Below, piece after piece: positions 12,009 through 24,299 of a stretch of 64,000 bases of DNA. Both the position numbers and the translations under genes were made by a program. The notes beneath the pieces are model-generated. The model worked only from the letters and a program-made list of their open reading frames with translations. It searched no databases and was not told the origin of the DNA. The stretch is from Conus ventricosus (lineage: Eukaryota; Mollusca; Gastropoda; Neogastropoda; Conidae), in assembly GCA_018398815.1 (NCBI GenBank), contig CM031604.1, positions 49,192,210 to 49,256,209 of the forward strand, in the 5' to 3' direction. Position 1 is the first letter of the stretch, and each line of letters starts with the position of its first letter.

Positions 12009-12397
12009 GGCACCGGAACAACATAACGTACATAAACAATCGGAATTCTAATATCGTTTTGTTTCATATATTCATACATACACACCGTCATAAATATTCT
12101 CATAATTGCAAATATTATGGTAATCTATACGATTTGCACATGCGTGCATGCGTATGCGTATGTGAATATATGCACGTACATGTGTTAGTCAACGTTATGT
12201 GTCATCTGTGAAGTGTGTGTCCGGTTTGCGTATACATATATATATATCTATATGCGAATGTATTGATATTTTGTTTTCTTTTTCTTTTCCTTTTTTCAAG
12301 TTAGTTGCATTTCCCTTATTTTGAAGTGATCCCACCTCCATGACATGGGCATATGGCCTAGTTCATTAAATGTCTGAGTTCTGAGTTCTGAGTTCTC
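11783..12397 (+). mobile_element. LINE-A, 3' end (after the LINE-B insertion)
   Basis: A short coding stretch (LIASEKYCNVVGWDLFESLK at about 11793) is the likely ORF2 end, stopping at 11894. AT-rich 3' UTR follows, with a T-run at 11974-12003. The likely end is a tandem TGAGTTC tail (12374-12396), the kind of short 3' repeat LINEs leave. The join to 8145 is inferred from the flanking TTTTAC copies. Confidence 0.65.
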
Positions 12398-12800
12398 TCT
12401 CCTTCCGTCACTTTCTCCCTTCGTGTTAAGCAGACCCTTGTCTCAGCTTTCATGGAGTTTTCCCAGCAAGATTTAGACGGGGAATGAGACATATACGTGA
12501 CAAGTTAAAGTCCACGGAGGCTTAAAAAGCCAGGAAACGAAGCCCATGCACTGACAGTTTCACATTTATCTCTTTTCCTGTCTCGTCCTGTCCCTCATCC
12601 TCTCTCTTTCTCTGTCTCCTGTCCTCCCCCTTCCTCCGTCCTCCACCCTCCCTCCCTTTCCCCTCCCTCCTCTTCAATGCCTTCCCGCATTGTTTTAAGA
12701 CGCGTGAGCGAAGGCGCTTGCATGTTTACTTTTTTTTTTGTTTTTGTTTTTTTGTTGTCCAGAGGTGTTTTGCCTGACGGCGACAGGTGGACATTTTAGA
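12398..12800. other. Intron 1, no recognised feature
   Basis: C/T-rich stretch (12590-12680) and a T-rich run (12729-12760). Nothing coding seen. Confidence 0.6.
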
Positions 12801-12802
12801 CA

Positions 12803-14970
12803 GGTGTTTGTGTTAGGCATGGCATGAGATAGGTGTTTGTGTGGCATGGCATGAGATAGGTGTTTGTGTTAGGCATGGCATGAGATAGGTGTTTGTGTTA
12901 GGCATGGCATGAGATAGGTGTTTGTGTTGGGCATGAGATTGGTGTTTGTGGTTGGGCAAGGCATGATATGTGATTGTGTTAATGTTGGGCATGTGTTAAT
13001 GTTGGGCATGAGATTGGTGTTTGTGTTGGGCATGGCATGAGATAGGTGTTTGTGTTGGGCATGAGATTGGTGTTTGTGTTGGGCATGGCATGAGATAGGT
13101 GATTGTGTTGGACATGAGATAGGTGTTTGTGTTGGGCATGGCATGAGATAGGTGATTGTGTTGGGCATGAGAATAGGTGATTGTGTTGGCATGAGATAGG
13201 TGATTGTGTTGGGCATGGCATGAGATAGTGTTTGTGTTGGGCATGAGATAGTGATTGTGTTGGGCATGGCATGAGATAGGTGATTGTGTTGGCATGGCAT
13301 GAGATAGGTGTTTGTGTTTGGGCATGAGATAGGTGTTTGTGTTGGCATGGCATGAGATAGGTGATTGTGTGGGCATGGCATGAGATAGGTGATTGTGTTG
13401 GGCATGGCATGAGATAGGTGTTTGTGTTGGGCATGGCATGAGATAGGTGTTTGTGTTGGACATGGCATGAGATAGGTGTTGTGTTGGGCATGAGATAGGT
13501 GATTGTGTTGGGCATGAGATAGGTGATTGTGTTGGCATGAGATAGGTGATTGTGTTTGGGCATGAGATAGGTGATTGTGTTGGGCATGAGATAGTGTTTG
13601 TGTTGGGCATGGCATGAGATTGGTGTTTGTGTTGGCATGGCATGAATAGGTGTTTGTGTTGGGCATGGCATGAGATTGGTGTTTGTTGGGCATGGCATGA
13701 AATTGGTGTTTGTTGTTGGGCATGAGATAGGTGTTTGTGTTGGGCATGAGATAGGTGATTGTGTTGGGCATGAGATAGGTGATTGTGTTGGGCATGGCAT
13801 GAGATAGGTGTTTGTGTTGGGCATGAGATTGGTGTTTGTGTTGGGCATGAGTAGGTGATTGTGTTGGGCATGAGATAGGTGTTTGTGTGGGCATGAGATA
13901 GGTGATTGTGTTGGGCAGAGATAGGTGTTTGTGTTGGGCAGGCATGAGATAGGTGTTGTGTTGGCATGAGATTGGTGTTTGTGTTGGGCATGAGATAGGT
14001 GATTGTGTTGGGCATGAGATAGGTGATTGTGTTGGGCATGAGATAGGTGATTGTGTTGGGGCATGAGATAGGTGATTGTGTTTAAGTATGAGATAGGTGT
14101 TTTGTGTTGGGCATGAAGATTTGTGTTGGGCATGAGATAGGTGATTGTGTTAAGTATGAGATAGGTGTTGTGTTAAGCATGAGATAGATGATTGTGTTGG
14201 GCATGAGATAGGTGATTGTGTTGGGCATGAAGATAGGTGATTGTGTTGGGCATGAGATAGCTGATTGTGTTAAGTATGAGATAGGTGTTTGTGTTAAGCA
14301 TGAGGTAGGTGTTTGTGTTGGACATGAGATAGGTGATTGTGTTGGGCATGAGATAGTGTGATTGTGTTGGGCATGAGATAGGTGATTGTGTTAAGTATGA
14401 GATAGGTGTTTGTGTTAAGCATGAGATAGGTGTTTGTGTTGGACATGAGATAGGTGATTGTGTTGGGCATGAGATAGGTGATTGTGTTAAGTATGAGATA
14501 GGTGTTTGTGTTAAGCATGAGATAGGTGATTGTGTTGGGCATGAGATAGATATTTGTGTTGGGCATGAGATAGTGTGATTGTGTTGGGCATGAGATAGGT
14601 GATTGTGTTGGGCATGAGATAGGTGTTTTGTGTTGGGCATGAGATAGGTGATTGTGTTGGGCATGAGATAGGTGATTGTGTTGGGCATGGCATGAGATAG
14701 GTGTTTGTGTTGGGCATGGCATGAGATAGGTGAATTGTGTTGGGCATGAGGATAGGTGATTGTGTTGGGCAAGAGATAGGTGTTGTGTTGGCATGGCATG
14801 AGATAGGTGATTGTGTTGGCATGAGATAGGTGATTGTGTTGGGCATGAAGTAGGTGATTGTGTTGGGCATGAGATAGGTGATTGTGTTGGGCAATGAGAT
14901 AGGTGATTGTGTTGGGCATGATGTAGTGTTTGTGTTGGGCATGAGATAGGTGATTGTTGTTGGGCATGGT
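12803..14970. repeat. 24-bp minisatellite (GGCATGAGATAGGTG family)
   Basis: About 85 units of roughly 24 bp built on GGGCATGAGATAGGTG followed by ATTGTGTT or TTTGTGTT. A longer subtype carries a duplicated GGCATGGCATGAG. From about 14090 a subtype with TTAAGTATGAG or TTAAGCATGAG appears. Many units have single-base gaps. The long - strand frames here (QHNHLSHA-type repeats) come from the repeat, not from a gene. Confidence 0.95.
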
Positions 14971-14974
14971 CATT

Positions 14975-15950
14975 CACTAAACACGAAGCAAAAAGAATCG
15001 GCGTTACATGATAGTCGTCTTTGTCGTTTCGTCATCGTCGTCGTCGTCGTAGTAGAAGTAGTAGTAGCAGCAGCAGCAGTATAGTAACAGTAGTAGTAGC
15101 TGTTGTTGGTGTTGCAGCAATGGCAGCAAACAGCAGCAGCAACCACATTAGCAGCAGTGTTATGATTAGTTGCCACCATCATTATTATATCAGTCCTAGT
15201 GTTCTTGTTGTTGTTGTTGGAATTGTTGTTGTGTGCATGTGTGGGTGCTTTGTTATTGGAAGAGATGCTTCTGTTGATGTAATTGCTGCAGCTATTTGCA
15301 TCCGTCTTCCGCCTCAGCCTACTCACTTTCAGCCTTGTATTCGTTCTCATTCTTATCCTTCTCCTTCTTCTTACCCTCATCTTCTCCTCACGTAATCTCA
15401 CCTTCAACCCGCTCTTCACTTCCATCCTTACATAATGTTATTTCTCCTCATTCTCGTCCTCAAACTTCTCTTCACCTCATCATGCTCATCTCGCCTTCTC
15501 ACCCTCAACCATCTCTCATCCTTCTTATCTTTCTCCTTACTCTCCTCTTCATCCTCATCTTCCTTCACATCCTTCTAGTCTCCAATCGTGCCTTCACTCT
15601 CAGTCTTGTGATCCTTCTCCTCACCCTCATTTTCGTTCTCATCCTCGTCGCCATATCTTTCTCATCCTCAACCTTGTCCTCACTCTAATTCTGATTCTTG
15701 GGACCCATGTCTTCACCCTCATCCCTGTCCTCACCTTCTTCGTAAACCTCATTTCCGTTCTTCTGATTGTCTCGCTCTTCTGATCCTGAACGTTGTCCTC
15801 ACTCGCATTCTTCTTATCCTGCAGCTAATCCTCGTCTTTATTTATCTTTCCTACTCACCTCATCCCCGTCAACATCCTCACCCTTCTCACCGTAATCCTC
15901 ATCCCCCACCATCATCGTTCTTTATCGCCCTCGTTTTTTTCCTCACCAGC
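14975..15950. repeat. Trinucleotide-rich then C/T-rich low-complexity DNA
   Basis: 15020-15210 alternates TCG, AGT and AGC trinucleotides; 15300-15950 is almost entirely pyrimidine on the + strand with recurring CCTCATCCTC-like words. It grades into the 31-bp array. Confidence 0.8.
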
Positions 15951-16695
15951 AGTTTTGTCTTCATCGTTCTCCTCACCTGCATCCTTTTTTCTTCATCGTT
16001 CTCCTCACCTGCATCCTTTGTCTTCATCATTCTCCTCACCTGCATCCTTTGTCTTCATCGTTCTCTTCACCTGCATCCTTTGTCTTCATGTTTCTCTTCA
16101 CCTGCATCCTTTGTCTTCATCGTTCTCCTCACCTGCATTCTCTGTCTTCATCGTTCTCCTCACCTGCATTCTCTGTCTTCATCGTTCTCCTCATCTGCAT
16201 CCTTTGTCTTCATCGTTCTCCTCACCTGCATTCTCTGTCTTCATCGTTCTCCTCATCTGCATCCTTTGTCTTCATGTTTCTCCTCACCTGCATTCTCTGT
16301 CTTCATCGTTCTCCTCACCTGCATTCTCTGTCTTCATCGTTCTCCTCATCTGCATCCTTTGTCTTCATGTTTCTCCTCACCTGCATTCTCTGTCTTCATC
16401 GTTCTCCTCACCTGCATTCTCTGTCTTCATCGTTCTCCTCATCTGCATCCTTTGTCTTCATCGTTCTCCTCACCTGTATTCTCTGTCTTCATCGTTCTCC
16501 TCATCTGCATCCTTTGTCTTCATGTTTCTCCTCACCTGCATTCTCTGTCTTCATCGTTCTCCTCACCTGCATCCTTTGTCTTCATCGTTCTCCTCACCTG
16601 CATCCTTTGTCTTCATCGTTCTCCTCACCTGCATCCTTTGTCTTCATCGTTCTCCTCACCTGCATCTTTTGTCTTCATCGTTCTCTTCACCTGCA
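15950..16695. repeat. 31-bp C/T-rich minisatellite next to the exon 2 acceptor
   Basis: About 24 units of the form CTTCATCGTTCTCCTCACC + TGCATCCTTTGT, with variants CATTCTCTGT and CATGTTTCTC. Every unit is a pyrimidine tract ending CACCTGCAT, close to a 3' splice-site consensus but lacking the final AG. The last unit reads CACCTGCAG (16688-16696), creating an AG 23 bp before the AG of the predicted exon 2 acceptor. Confidence 0.93.
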
Positions 16696-16719
16696 GCCTC
16701 CATTGCTTCCTCCCTGCAG

Positions 16720-17057
16720 GTGCTGTGCGGGCTGGCGGTGCTGGTGGCCGTGCTGATGGCCGTGCCCTCCGTCATCCTCTTCGGCATCACCCGCTTCAGC
16801 ACCCCCCACCCGGACATCCGCGGCTACGACTGCTCGGTGTCCGACACCTACCGCAAGACGGCCTTCAGCTACGCCTACTACCTCTGCCTGGCCGTGGCCT
16901 TCGTGGTCACGCTGGTCATCCTTACCGCGCTCTACGTGCGCATCTGGCTGGAGCTGCGCCAGCGCCGCCGCATGGTCATCGGCGACCAGCTCGCCAAGCC
17001 CAAGGACCCCTCCGCTGAGGAGGGTGCCGGCGGTCAGGCGAAAAAGTTCCGCACGAG
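16720..17057 (+). CDS. Rhodopsin-family GPCR, coding exon 2 (TM4-TM5 and start of ICL3)
   Basis: Acceptor CTTCCTCCCTGCAG ends at 16719 and the frame enters in phase 0, matching exon 1. TM4 is GLAVLVAVLMAVPSVILFG, with the conserved Pro but no Trp at the usual 4.50 place. ECL2 has GYDCSVSD, whose Cys would bond to the TM3 Cys. TM5 is AYYLCLAVAFVVTLVILTAL followed by YVRIWLELRQRRR, a basic start of a long ICL3. The donor AG|GTAGGT ends the exon at 17057 with two bases of an Arg codon. The frame is intact. Confidence 0.9.
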
Positions 17058-17699
17058 GTAGGTTCCGTGGTTTTCTTTCTTTTTTTTTCTTTTTTTTGAA
17101 AGGGGGAAGATGGACGGGAGTGATGTGGGTTGGGTGAAGGTAGGGAGGGGAGTTAAGCGTAGGGCCAGGATGGAGTGGATTGGGTTCTATTTCTAACGGT
17201 GCGCAAGATTTCTCTGCTTCTTGCGTTTGTTGACGTTTTCCTGACTCCTATTATCTCACTGATCGTCACCACTATCATCGTAATCACCAACATCATCATG
17301 ATTATCATGATCATCATCATCATCTCCTTCTTCTTTTTCTTCTTTTTCTTCTTCTTCTTCTTCTTCTTCTTCTTCTTCTTCTTCTTCTCCTCCTCCTCCT
17401 CCTACTCCTCCACCTCCTCCTCCTCCTCTTTTACTTTTCCCTGCTCTCTCTCTCCCCTCTCCCCCCCCCCCCCCCCCCCCCAACCCACCCACCCACCCAC
17501 TTTACTCTCTCACTGGCACAGGAACGTAATGAGAACAATAAACATGACGCGAAGATGTTTACAGCCGACGTAGGCTGTATGTTCTTTGGCTTATTAACAA
17601 AGAGGATTCGGTACATAGACGAACCTGAGCTGGAAAAATGGTCGCTTTTCCTCTCGATCTGTTCCAAGTAAATCGGAAGGCTGCAAACGCGCGCGCGCA

Positions 17700-17765
<66 letters not shown>

Positions 17766-18199
17766 GTAAAATAATTGTCCAAGAATGTTCACTTAACTTT
17801 TTTTAACGGAGCTTTAAGGTACAATATAAAGCGTAGGCGCTAGGCCTGCATACGGTGATTATAACCCGATCACAAAACAAAACAACAACAACAACAACAA
17901 AAAGAAAACGAGTAAATCAAAGCAAAGAGGAAAACGTCGAACGAAATGTGTTTATCCCAGACCAGTTATGTGTGAGACACTGTTAATTTATGGAAGACGG
18001 TGTTTGTCCGTACAAAATGGTACCGACAAATTCGACAGAAGCTCGTTTTTATTCATTGTTTTAACGGTCGCTTGAGATGGTAGTTCCAGTGAATATTTTG
18101 ATCGAAAATTTACACCATTTTGGGTCGTTGGCGCCTAATTCAATTAACCAACTCAGATTACAAGTAACCAAAATGTTTCCAAGAAATTCAGCGCACGAG

Positions 18200-18235
<36 letters not shown>

Positions 18236-18600
18236 GAGAGAGGAGAGAGAGAGAGAGCATGCTCAGATTGTGACAGTTTTGGGTTCATTTAGCAAAAGCT
18301 TACATGTAATACAGTGAACATCCCAATAAAGACCTTACTGCTTTTCTTTACTGTTTTTTTTTTAAAGAAAAATGTTCCTTTTTCTTTGTTACAAAAGGAG
18401 TATAGTATGAATCAAAAGAAATACGTACAGTAATCAGACGAAAGTAAGAAATAATGAACACTGGAGTCAGAAATCTTGGAGACAACGAGTTGTGGAGACA
18501 AAACAAACAGACAAACGAGTAAGAAGGTGACGGAGGGAGAGGAGAACAAAAGCGTTAGGGAGACAGACAGGCAGGCAGATTGACAGACCGACTGCGGGAG
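17058..18600. other. Intron 2, first part: low-complexity sequence
   Basis: Contains TTC/TCC-rich pyrimidine DNA (17323-17480) with a poly-C tract at 17461-17480, a TG microsatellite (17703-17762), and a GA-rich stretch (18200-18256). No coding sequence seen. Confidence 0.8.
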
Positions 18601-18699
18601 ACACAGAGGAGTAGGTTTACACTTTCATTCATCCATGTTTGTTCAAACGTGGGTTGCAATGCATAATCTATTACAGTACACTACGACACTAGTCAGGCC

Positions 18700-21230
18700 T
18701 ACATTGGGGTAACATTTGATACGCCGGCAAAAAAAAAATAGTGCAATATACATGATTTTAGACTTCATTTATGTCACCAAAGTAAGCTTTACATGGAAAA
18801 CATTTTGAAACAAAAACAAGGCACTAAATTTTTAGAGAGCGATGTACTCTTCGATCTTGTGTTGACATTTCAATGAACAATGAAAACGTGCAGAATGGAA
18901 ATATTTCTGTCTGGCCAGTAACACCTTGAAATAGAGGATGGGATCGTTGTGTATATATTTTTATCTTATCCAAGTGTAAATGATTGTTCAATAAAGTGCA
19001 CAATTAATGAAGTACATTAAGTCATTTCTCCTTTACCGAATCTATCAGCGTTTGCCAGAAACGTTGAATTGTTGCCCACTGCCCAAATACATGTATAAGA
19101 CCACTTTTTGACATGTGACAGAAACTGCAACAGTTAGTGCCAATCGGAACGATCGCTTTCATCACAACATGAGGCCCCAGGCATTAGCGAATCACTCTTA
19201 AATGACACGATTTCATGTTGAGGTTGGACATGTGGTTAAGATATGTTTAAAAACAAAAAAAAAATTTAAAGCTTTTCTATTCATTTTCGACGTTTGATTT
19301 CTCATTTCATTTTGTCCTGCATTTTGGACCAATATTGTTATCTGCAAGCATGTAATAATATAGCTGGACCCCATACACTTATTGTTTTTAACACACGTGC
19401 ACATTCAAACGTTATAATATCGTTACAAAGATATCTTTGTTTTTTTACATAGACAGTTTTTGCCGCTCTTTAACCGGATAAAGTGCATTATGTTTGTTGA
19501 AATCGTTCATATGAACTGATTTTTCTGTTTTTGTTAACAAAATGAGCAAGATGGTATAGATCTTTACATATCCGACTTTTACCTGTGTCAACTTTATTCC
19601 CAGTGTGTATTCTTTATTACAAAACAACGGCTCTGCGTCGATTTCACCAGTATTTTGCAGTCAGCTTTGTAGAAAGATGCGTTTAATGCGTAAGTCCAAA
19701 ACATATTTCTCAAAGAGAGTTGAGACAATTTCTGGTTCATATTTTTGAATATCATTCAGCTGAGGTATATTTAGATGTTGCAGTGCTTTTTCATTGATGA
19801 TATTTTTAAATTGTATGCATCCAAGTCAGTTCTAATGAAAAAGGTAAATCCTAAACCACCATTTCGAACACGTTTGTGTGCAGTTTTTTTCTATCTTGTT
19901 TTGTTTCTTGTTTCATACGAATTCGTAACTGTAACTTTGTGCAAAGTCTTTTAACAAGAATGTCTAGTGGAATAGGTAGCAAGATACAGACATGCATTAA
20001 TTTTTATTTAATAAGCTATTGTATAGTCTCCACACTACTTAGAAAAGTTACTTGTCTTCGAAACCAAATTCTGTACAAAATGCTTACATTAGCGGACATG
20101 AGCTCATGAGAAGTTTATATTTGAACGGTTTAGAAATCGTTTGTGAACCAAGTTTCTAGAATTATTAAACTTCGATGGATTCCATTCGATAGAGGTATGG
20201 TCCATATAGCGAACTGTAGAGTTTTTTCTGATTTTGAAACAGATTATGCATTTTTTCCATAATGGATCTACAGCCAAATGTGTGCCCAGTGCTTATACGT
20301 CTCGAATGATTTCTTGTCGCATGCCTAAAGAAATTGAGTGTCATCGGCATGTTGAGATTGTTTCTGTTCAACGTTATCAATAGTTATACAAAGAATATCT
20401 TTATTTTGCAAATCGTTGTTGCTAGTATTTCTACACATGAATAAATATAGTATAGTACTAGCGGATCGCCTTAGCTTCAACTTCGTTCAACCTTAAACCA
20501 TACCAGTCGGATACTTGACCGATAACAAGGACACGCGATGTAATGAATTTTTACGACGTGATTTATACTTATTTACAGATCCTGTCTTGAAAACCAAACG
20601 CTTTCAAAAGCCTTGTCTGAACTAAATGAATCAAATTCTTTCTCTGAATCAACTTTCATCACAACCCCAAGTAGACTGTGTTCTTCCAGATAGGCATTTT
20701 TGTTTGAAATGATCCTTATCTTGTCCCGTACATATCTGTTCTAAATGTTGTCTTGTCTTAATGATTAAGATGACTGGACAAACAAAAGTCCTTTTTCTCA
20801 AATTTGGTGGCGGTGCATGATGACCCGATTCTCTGTACAACATTCAATAATGATATAGGTCTCCACTTTCTTACACAATCTTGAGGTGTATCTCGTTTGG
20901 CTATGCATGTAATTATTTCCCGCCTTGAACAACTAAAAGCTTCCACTTTCCAGACACAATAATGAATGCTCTGACTACGATGTTAACCCATTTTACTTCG
21001 AAAGCATATGAAAAGTTCGGCTTGTAGTGTCCACCTAGCTCATAATCTTAACAGTATCCCTTCCTTTCTCTTCTGTCGCATGGCTTTCAACTTTTCTCCC
21101 TTGGATTCTATAATGTGGACTCCATCTTTACTGTTTAATTTCTTTTCATTCAGGTTATTGTGTATCTTGTTATGAGAGATATTCTTTTTCAGGCTTTTGT
21201 TTTTCTTCATAGTCATGTACAAGATAGTCT
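18700..21230 (-). mobile_element. LINE-C, decayed L1/Tx1-type retrotransposon relic
   Basis: The - strand carries RT fragments in the right order. A pre-RT segment (LNEKKLNSKDGVHIIESKG, about 21150-21090) comes first. Then comes ITCIAKRDTPQ...KWRPISLLNV (about 20910-20840), the NWRPISLLN-type motif of L1/Tx1. DKAFESVWF follows near 20615. HADDTQFL (about 20360-20335), a variant of the catalytic FADD, comes last. Stops are frequent. The region is AT-rich, unlike the receptor exons. Edges are estimates because decay removes clear termini. Confidence 0.72.
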
Positions 21231-21449
21231 TGGACCAAATTTTCAGAAGTTAAGAAATGAATCATTAAGAACTGAAAGTGACAACAGGATGGTGTCTGCT
21301 TGCTACCCTTCAGTATGGGCTACATACATATTAATGCGTAACGCTTTTAATTTCTTTACCAGTTTCATCCAGCGAAACTCTGAATTTTCAAAAAGTATAC
21401 ACTTTAAAAAATTTGTGTTGAACTTTCACCTTAATCAAAATTGAGGAAC

Positions 21450-22267
21450 AGTTAGCCCCCCCCCCCCCCCCCACTCCCCATCCCCACCCCACACCCCCAC
21501 CCCAACGCAGTAGATTGGCACCGCAGTGAAATGGCAAAGTAGTTGCCATTCCAGTGAAACGTCAAACGTAGATCGGCCAACGCGCAGTGAAACGTAAAAG
21601 AGCAGGAAGGCCAACGCAGTGAAACCTGGTAAACTGGACCAACCAGCAACTTCCAGTAATGGAATATGGCAACGTGAAGGATGCTTTGAAATGAAGTGTC
21701 TGGTTCTGCGTGAGCGACAGTGCTGGTCTTAGTCTTTTCAGCAATGTGTGCGTCATTTTCGGGAGAGGGTGGGACAACAAAAAAACCACAGACGGGGGAG
21801 GGGCGGGGCAGAGGAGAGAGAAACAGACAGACAGACAGACAGACAATGCGTGTGTGTGTGTGGTGTGAGAGAGAGAGAGAGAGAGAGTGGAGGAGAGAGA
21901 GAGGAGGAGAGAGAGAGAGAGTGTGGAGAGAGAGAACTTAAAGCATTGCATTCGCACACAAACAAAAACCGTTAAAGAGGTATTTGCAGATACCGGTTCA
22001 AATCATTGCCCCTATCCCCATCCAACCCTTCCCCCTTTCTGTCCTATCCTCCCTCCTCCTCCCTTGTCCTCCCCCCACCCCACCCCCCTTGGCCTCCTCT
22101 ATCCAGACACCACTTCTGACCGCTGCCAAGCTGAATTTTTTGCCGACTGTAATAGGTTTTTCAGCACGAGCAACTCGAATAACAACTACGTATTTATTCT
22201 GTTGAGTGGAGGGAAGTAGAATTGCTCTTTCAAATCGGAAACTGCTTGTCAAAATAGTTTTTTTTTA

Positions 22268-22301
<34 letters not shown>

Positions 22302-22838
22302 GGGGGAGAGAGATAAGGCGGGGGCGCTGACCTTAACAATAGAAACCAATCCCTTTAAAAACCACAGCTACATTTTTTTTCGGTGGGGGGGGGGGGGAGG
22401 GGGGGTACTTGGTATGTTTTGTCTGTATCTGTGTGTTGTTGCAGATGTGTATCAGTTAAACATCTTCTCTGGCGCATATGCGTGCATCCATTGCATTTGT
22501 ATACTGACTCGTCGACCATTATCCTTTTCATTCCACCTGTGAAGATACTCCGACACAGCAGCGAGCCCATTCCCGGCGTGTTTATTTCCCCTTTCTTTGA
22601 GTACTGACCGTGTGCTCCATACATCAATGACAGGCAGAACCGGACCGGCGTGTGGCCAGGCTTAGGTCACCGCCACGGTAGCAGGGCTGGGTTTCCTGAT
22701 TGTCAGGGACAGGGGATGAGTTCGTGTGTGTCTGTCTGTGTCTCTGTCTGTCTATCTGTCTGTGTTTGTGTGTGTCTGTGTTTGTGTCTCTGTGTGTTCG
22801 TTTATCTGTTTGGGAGTGTTTTGTTTTAGCAATAGACA

Positions 22839-22906
<68 letters not shown>

Positions 22907-22952
22907 GACCTAGCTCTGACCTGTGCAGCACGCTCCCTGCCTGTGTCCCCAG
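21450..22952. other. Intron 2, last part: low-complexity sequence
   Basis: Poly-C tract (21456-21472), GA-rich tract (21868-21932), poly-G tract (22276-22299), TG/CTGT-rich stretch (22720-22830) and a CA microsatellite (22839-22901) ending about 50 bp before the exon 3 acceptor. No gene seen. Confidence 0.8.
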
Positions 22953-23469
22953 GTACATCCCCAGCACGAGCGAGGAGACGCTGGGCTCCCGCTTCAACTC
23001 GGCCACCCAGCTGAACACGCTGAGCCCCAGCGCCATCACGCCCAGCACCGACACCGGCTCCCAGTCCCCGCAGGCCTCCAAGGGCTCGCGCATTAAGTTT
23101 CTGACGAAGTACGCCAGCAATATGCACGTCAGCCGCACCACTGTCGTGCTCTTCGCCGTCACCGTGGCCTTCGTGCTGAGCTTCCTGCCCGCCCTGGCCG
23201 TCATGGTGGTCCGCACCGTGGTCAAGGACTTCGAGGAGACGCAGAGCGTGGGCAGCCTGGCCGCCAGCAAGTTCTTCCTCAAGTTCAGCTTCATCAACAA
23301 CGCCATCAACCCCATCATCTACAGCTTCCTCAACATCAACTTCCGCCGGCAAGCTCGCAAGGCGGTGGAGAAGCTGTTCTGCCACTGCTGCTGCCGCCGC
23401 CGCCACCGCCACATGCCGCAGAAGACCGACTCGAACCGCAGCACCAACAAGGAGTTCCTACACGTATGA
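22953..23469 (+). CDS. Rhodopsin-family GPCR, coding exon 3 (ICL3, TM6, TM7, C-tail)
   Basis: Acceptor GTGTCCCCAG ends at 22952 and supplies the last base of the split Arg codon from exon 2, so the phase fits. The Ser/Thr-rich ICL3 offers many possible phosphorylation sites. TM6 is VLFAVTVAFVLSFLPALAV: the conserved Pro is present but the toggle position is Phe rather than Trp. TM7 has FINNAINPIIYSFLNINF, containing NPIIY (the NPxxY motif). Helix 8 begins FRRQARK, and a Cys cluster CHCCC suggests palmitoylation. The frame ends LHV and TGA at 23467-23469. The three exons give about 468 residues, normal for a class A receptor. The frame here is intact. Confidence 0.92.
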
Positions 23470-24257
23470 CTAGCACCCGGGGGCAGGCGAGCAGGGAAGC
23501 CGTGGAGACCCAAGGTGTGACCCCTCTCCCCCACCCCCTTCCAGGGATGCCCCTGAAGAGCCCAGGCTTGACGTTGTTCTGTTTCTGGCCGGAGACCCTG
23601 CAGGTCGGCTTGCAGTGAGGCAGCGGCCAGGGAACCCTGGCGGCATTGGAACAGTCAGTGTAAAGGCTTGTACTGCGCGACCAACTGATGCACGTGGAAG
23701 GTGCTCTGCATTGCCATCCAAACGTGTGTTACATTGCGAAGAGTTACTGCGTGTATTACAAGTTGAAGGGCAGTGATTGAGTGCACTGTTGGGGAAAAAA
23801 TGGATGAAATTAACATTGGAACCGTTTAGCGTGTGAGACGGGCAGCATTAGTATGCCTGGGGATCAGAAGATGTGACCAAATCTCTTTTGAAAGACACCT
23901 CGTGTTTGTGACTCCCTTTTCTGTCAGTTATGTCCTGGACAGAATTCGCCTTTTTTGTGACAGGGTTCTTTTGTGTGTGCTTGCGGCCAGCTCTTCTGCC
24001 AGAACAAGGTTTACCTGGACATGGAGGATCAGACAGTGCGCTCAGAAAGAAGTTTTGTCCATTTTTGTGGCTCGGTCCGGCGGTAAGGGAATGCCCTGTG
24101 ACAAGTTTTCAACGTACCAACAGACAGTTCCACTGCATGCCACAGAAGCTCTGAGCCGTGCCAGAATGACCTGGCTGTATCAGATGTTCAGGCATTCCTT
24201 ACAGTTCAGAAAACACGAAGGAAGGGGAGGGAGGAAGAAAGGAGGGAAATCAATAAA
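23470..24257 (+). other. Likely 3' UTR of the GPCR gene
   Basis: Follows the receptor stop directly; no other gene is visible. AATAAA at 24252-24257 is the first such signal downstream and could end the transcript, but this is inferred from the motif alone. Confidence 0.5.
24252..24257 (+). terminator. Candidate poly(A) signal AATAAA
   Basis: Canonical hexamer about 780 bp after the receptor stop. No experimental support is possible from sequence alone. Confidence 0.4.
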
Positions 24258-24299
24258 AGTAAAGGCAGTCTTCTGCGTCTGACAGGAATACCAGAATGG

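Noticed and set aside
12869..14973. Long - strand frames with QHNHLSHA/CPTQSPIS repeats
   Set aside because: By-product of the 24-bp minisatellite; the three frames exchange through single-base gaps.
15955..16715. Upstream extension of GPCR exon 2 through SSSFSSPASFVF repeats
   Set aside because: The open frame is only the 31-bp repeat. A good acceptor at 16719 in the correct phase separates it from the receptor.
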